Shown here: in pieces, positions 5,854 to 5,931 of the stretch
How the letters are laid out: each line of letters opens with the position of its first letter
Numbering within the stretch: position 1 is the stretch's first letter
From: JBBKWX01 sp037969175
Lineage (GTDB): Bacteria > Bacteroidota > Bacteroidia > AKYH767-A > JBBKVM01
Length of the DNA stretch: 5,931 nt
Direction of reading: 5' to 3'
NCBI GenBank assembly: GCA_037969175.1
Contig: JBBKWX010000184.1
Location: 1 to 5,931 of the forward strand
Program-made: the position numbers and the translations under genes
The notes under the pieces: generated by a model
Database searches by the model: none
Seen by the model: only the letters and a program-made list of their open reading frames with translations
What the model was told of the DNA's origin: nothing

Positions 5854-5884
5854 AAAAGCCACCTTTAGAGGTGGCTTTTTTTTT
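5854..5884 (+). terminator. Rho-independent terminator closing the thrS-infC-rpmI-rplT cluster
   Basis: AAAAGCCACCT lies at 5854-5864 and AGGTGGCT begins at 5869, forming eight strong pairs extended by A-T pairs to eleven, around a TTAG tetraloop. A run of nine Ts (5876-5884) follows. The hairpin begins 17 bases after the rplT stop. The A-run before the stem also gives a partly mirrored terminator on the minus strand, but no gene is visible there. Confidence 0.95.
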
Positions 5885-5931
5885 GTGCTCAAATCTTAAG
5901 TATTCCGTTTTCGAAAATTGCTACCTTCCTC

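Noticed and set aside
5922..5929. TACCTTCC near the right edge as a promoter for the next gene
   Set aside because: Only six of eight matches at TAnnTTTG including the free positions, no -33 box, and the downstream gene is outside the window.

Overview
This window looks like a piece of a Bacteroidota chromosome. The evidence is the style of the ThrRS, IF3, L35 and L20 proteins, a TAnnTTTG-type promoter element (TATCTTTG at 2601-2608) ahead of thrS, the general lack of Shine-Dalgarno sequences, and moderately AT-rich DNA. The class or genus cannot be fixed from the sequence alone. All confident genes lie on the + strand.

Region 1 (1-183) is mostly non-coding. It may hold the 3' end of an upstream reading frame (stop at 130-132). 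It does hold a long stem-loop (122-179) that ends only four bases before the next start codon. Region 2 (184-2438) is a tight two-gene cation-transport unit: an NhaD-type Na+/H+ antiporter and, two bases later, a CaCA-family calcium/sodium antiporter. Region 3 (2439-2632) is a 194-base intergenic stretch with short degenerate repeats and the thrS promoter, but no convincing terminator.

Region 4 (2642-5836) is the conserved translation cluster thrS-infC-rpmI-rplT: threonyl-tRNA synthetase, initiation factor IF3, and ribosomal proteins bL35 and bL20. It closes with a textbook intrinsic terminator at 5854-5884. The last 47 bases hold nothing recognisable.

No new biological system is evident; the gene content is ordinary housekeeping. 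The points worth a second look are regulatory. infC must begin at a rare AUA codon behind a perfect AAGGAGG Shine-Dalgarno, the only strong one in the window. An 18-bp perfect palindrome sits inside a larger irregular stem between rpmI and rplT, where an L20 control site would be plausible. The antiporter pair has a structured leader just before its start codon. The two halves of the calcium/sodium antiporter gene share an identical 18-base stretch.
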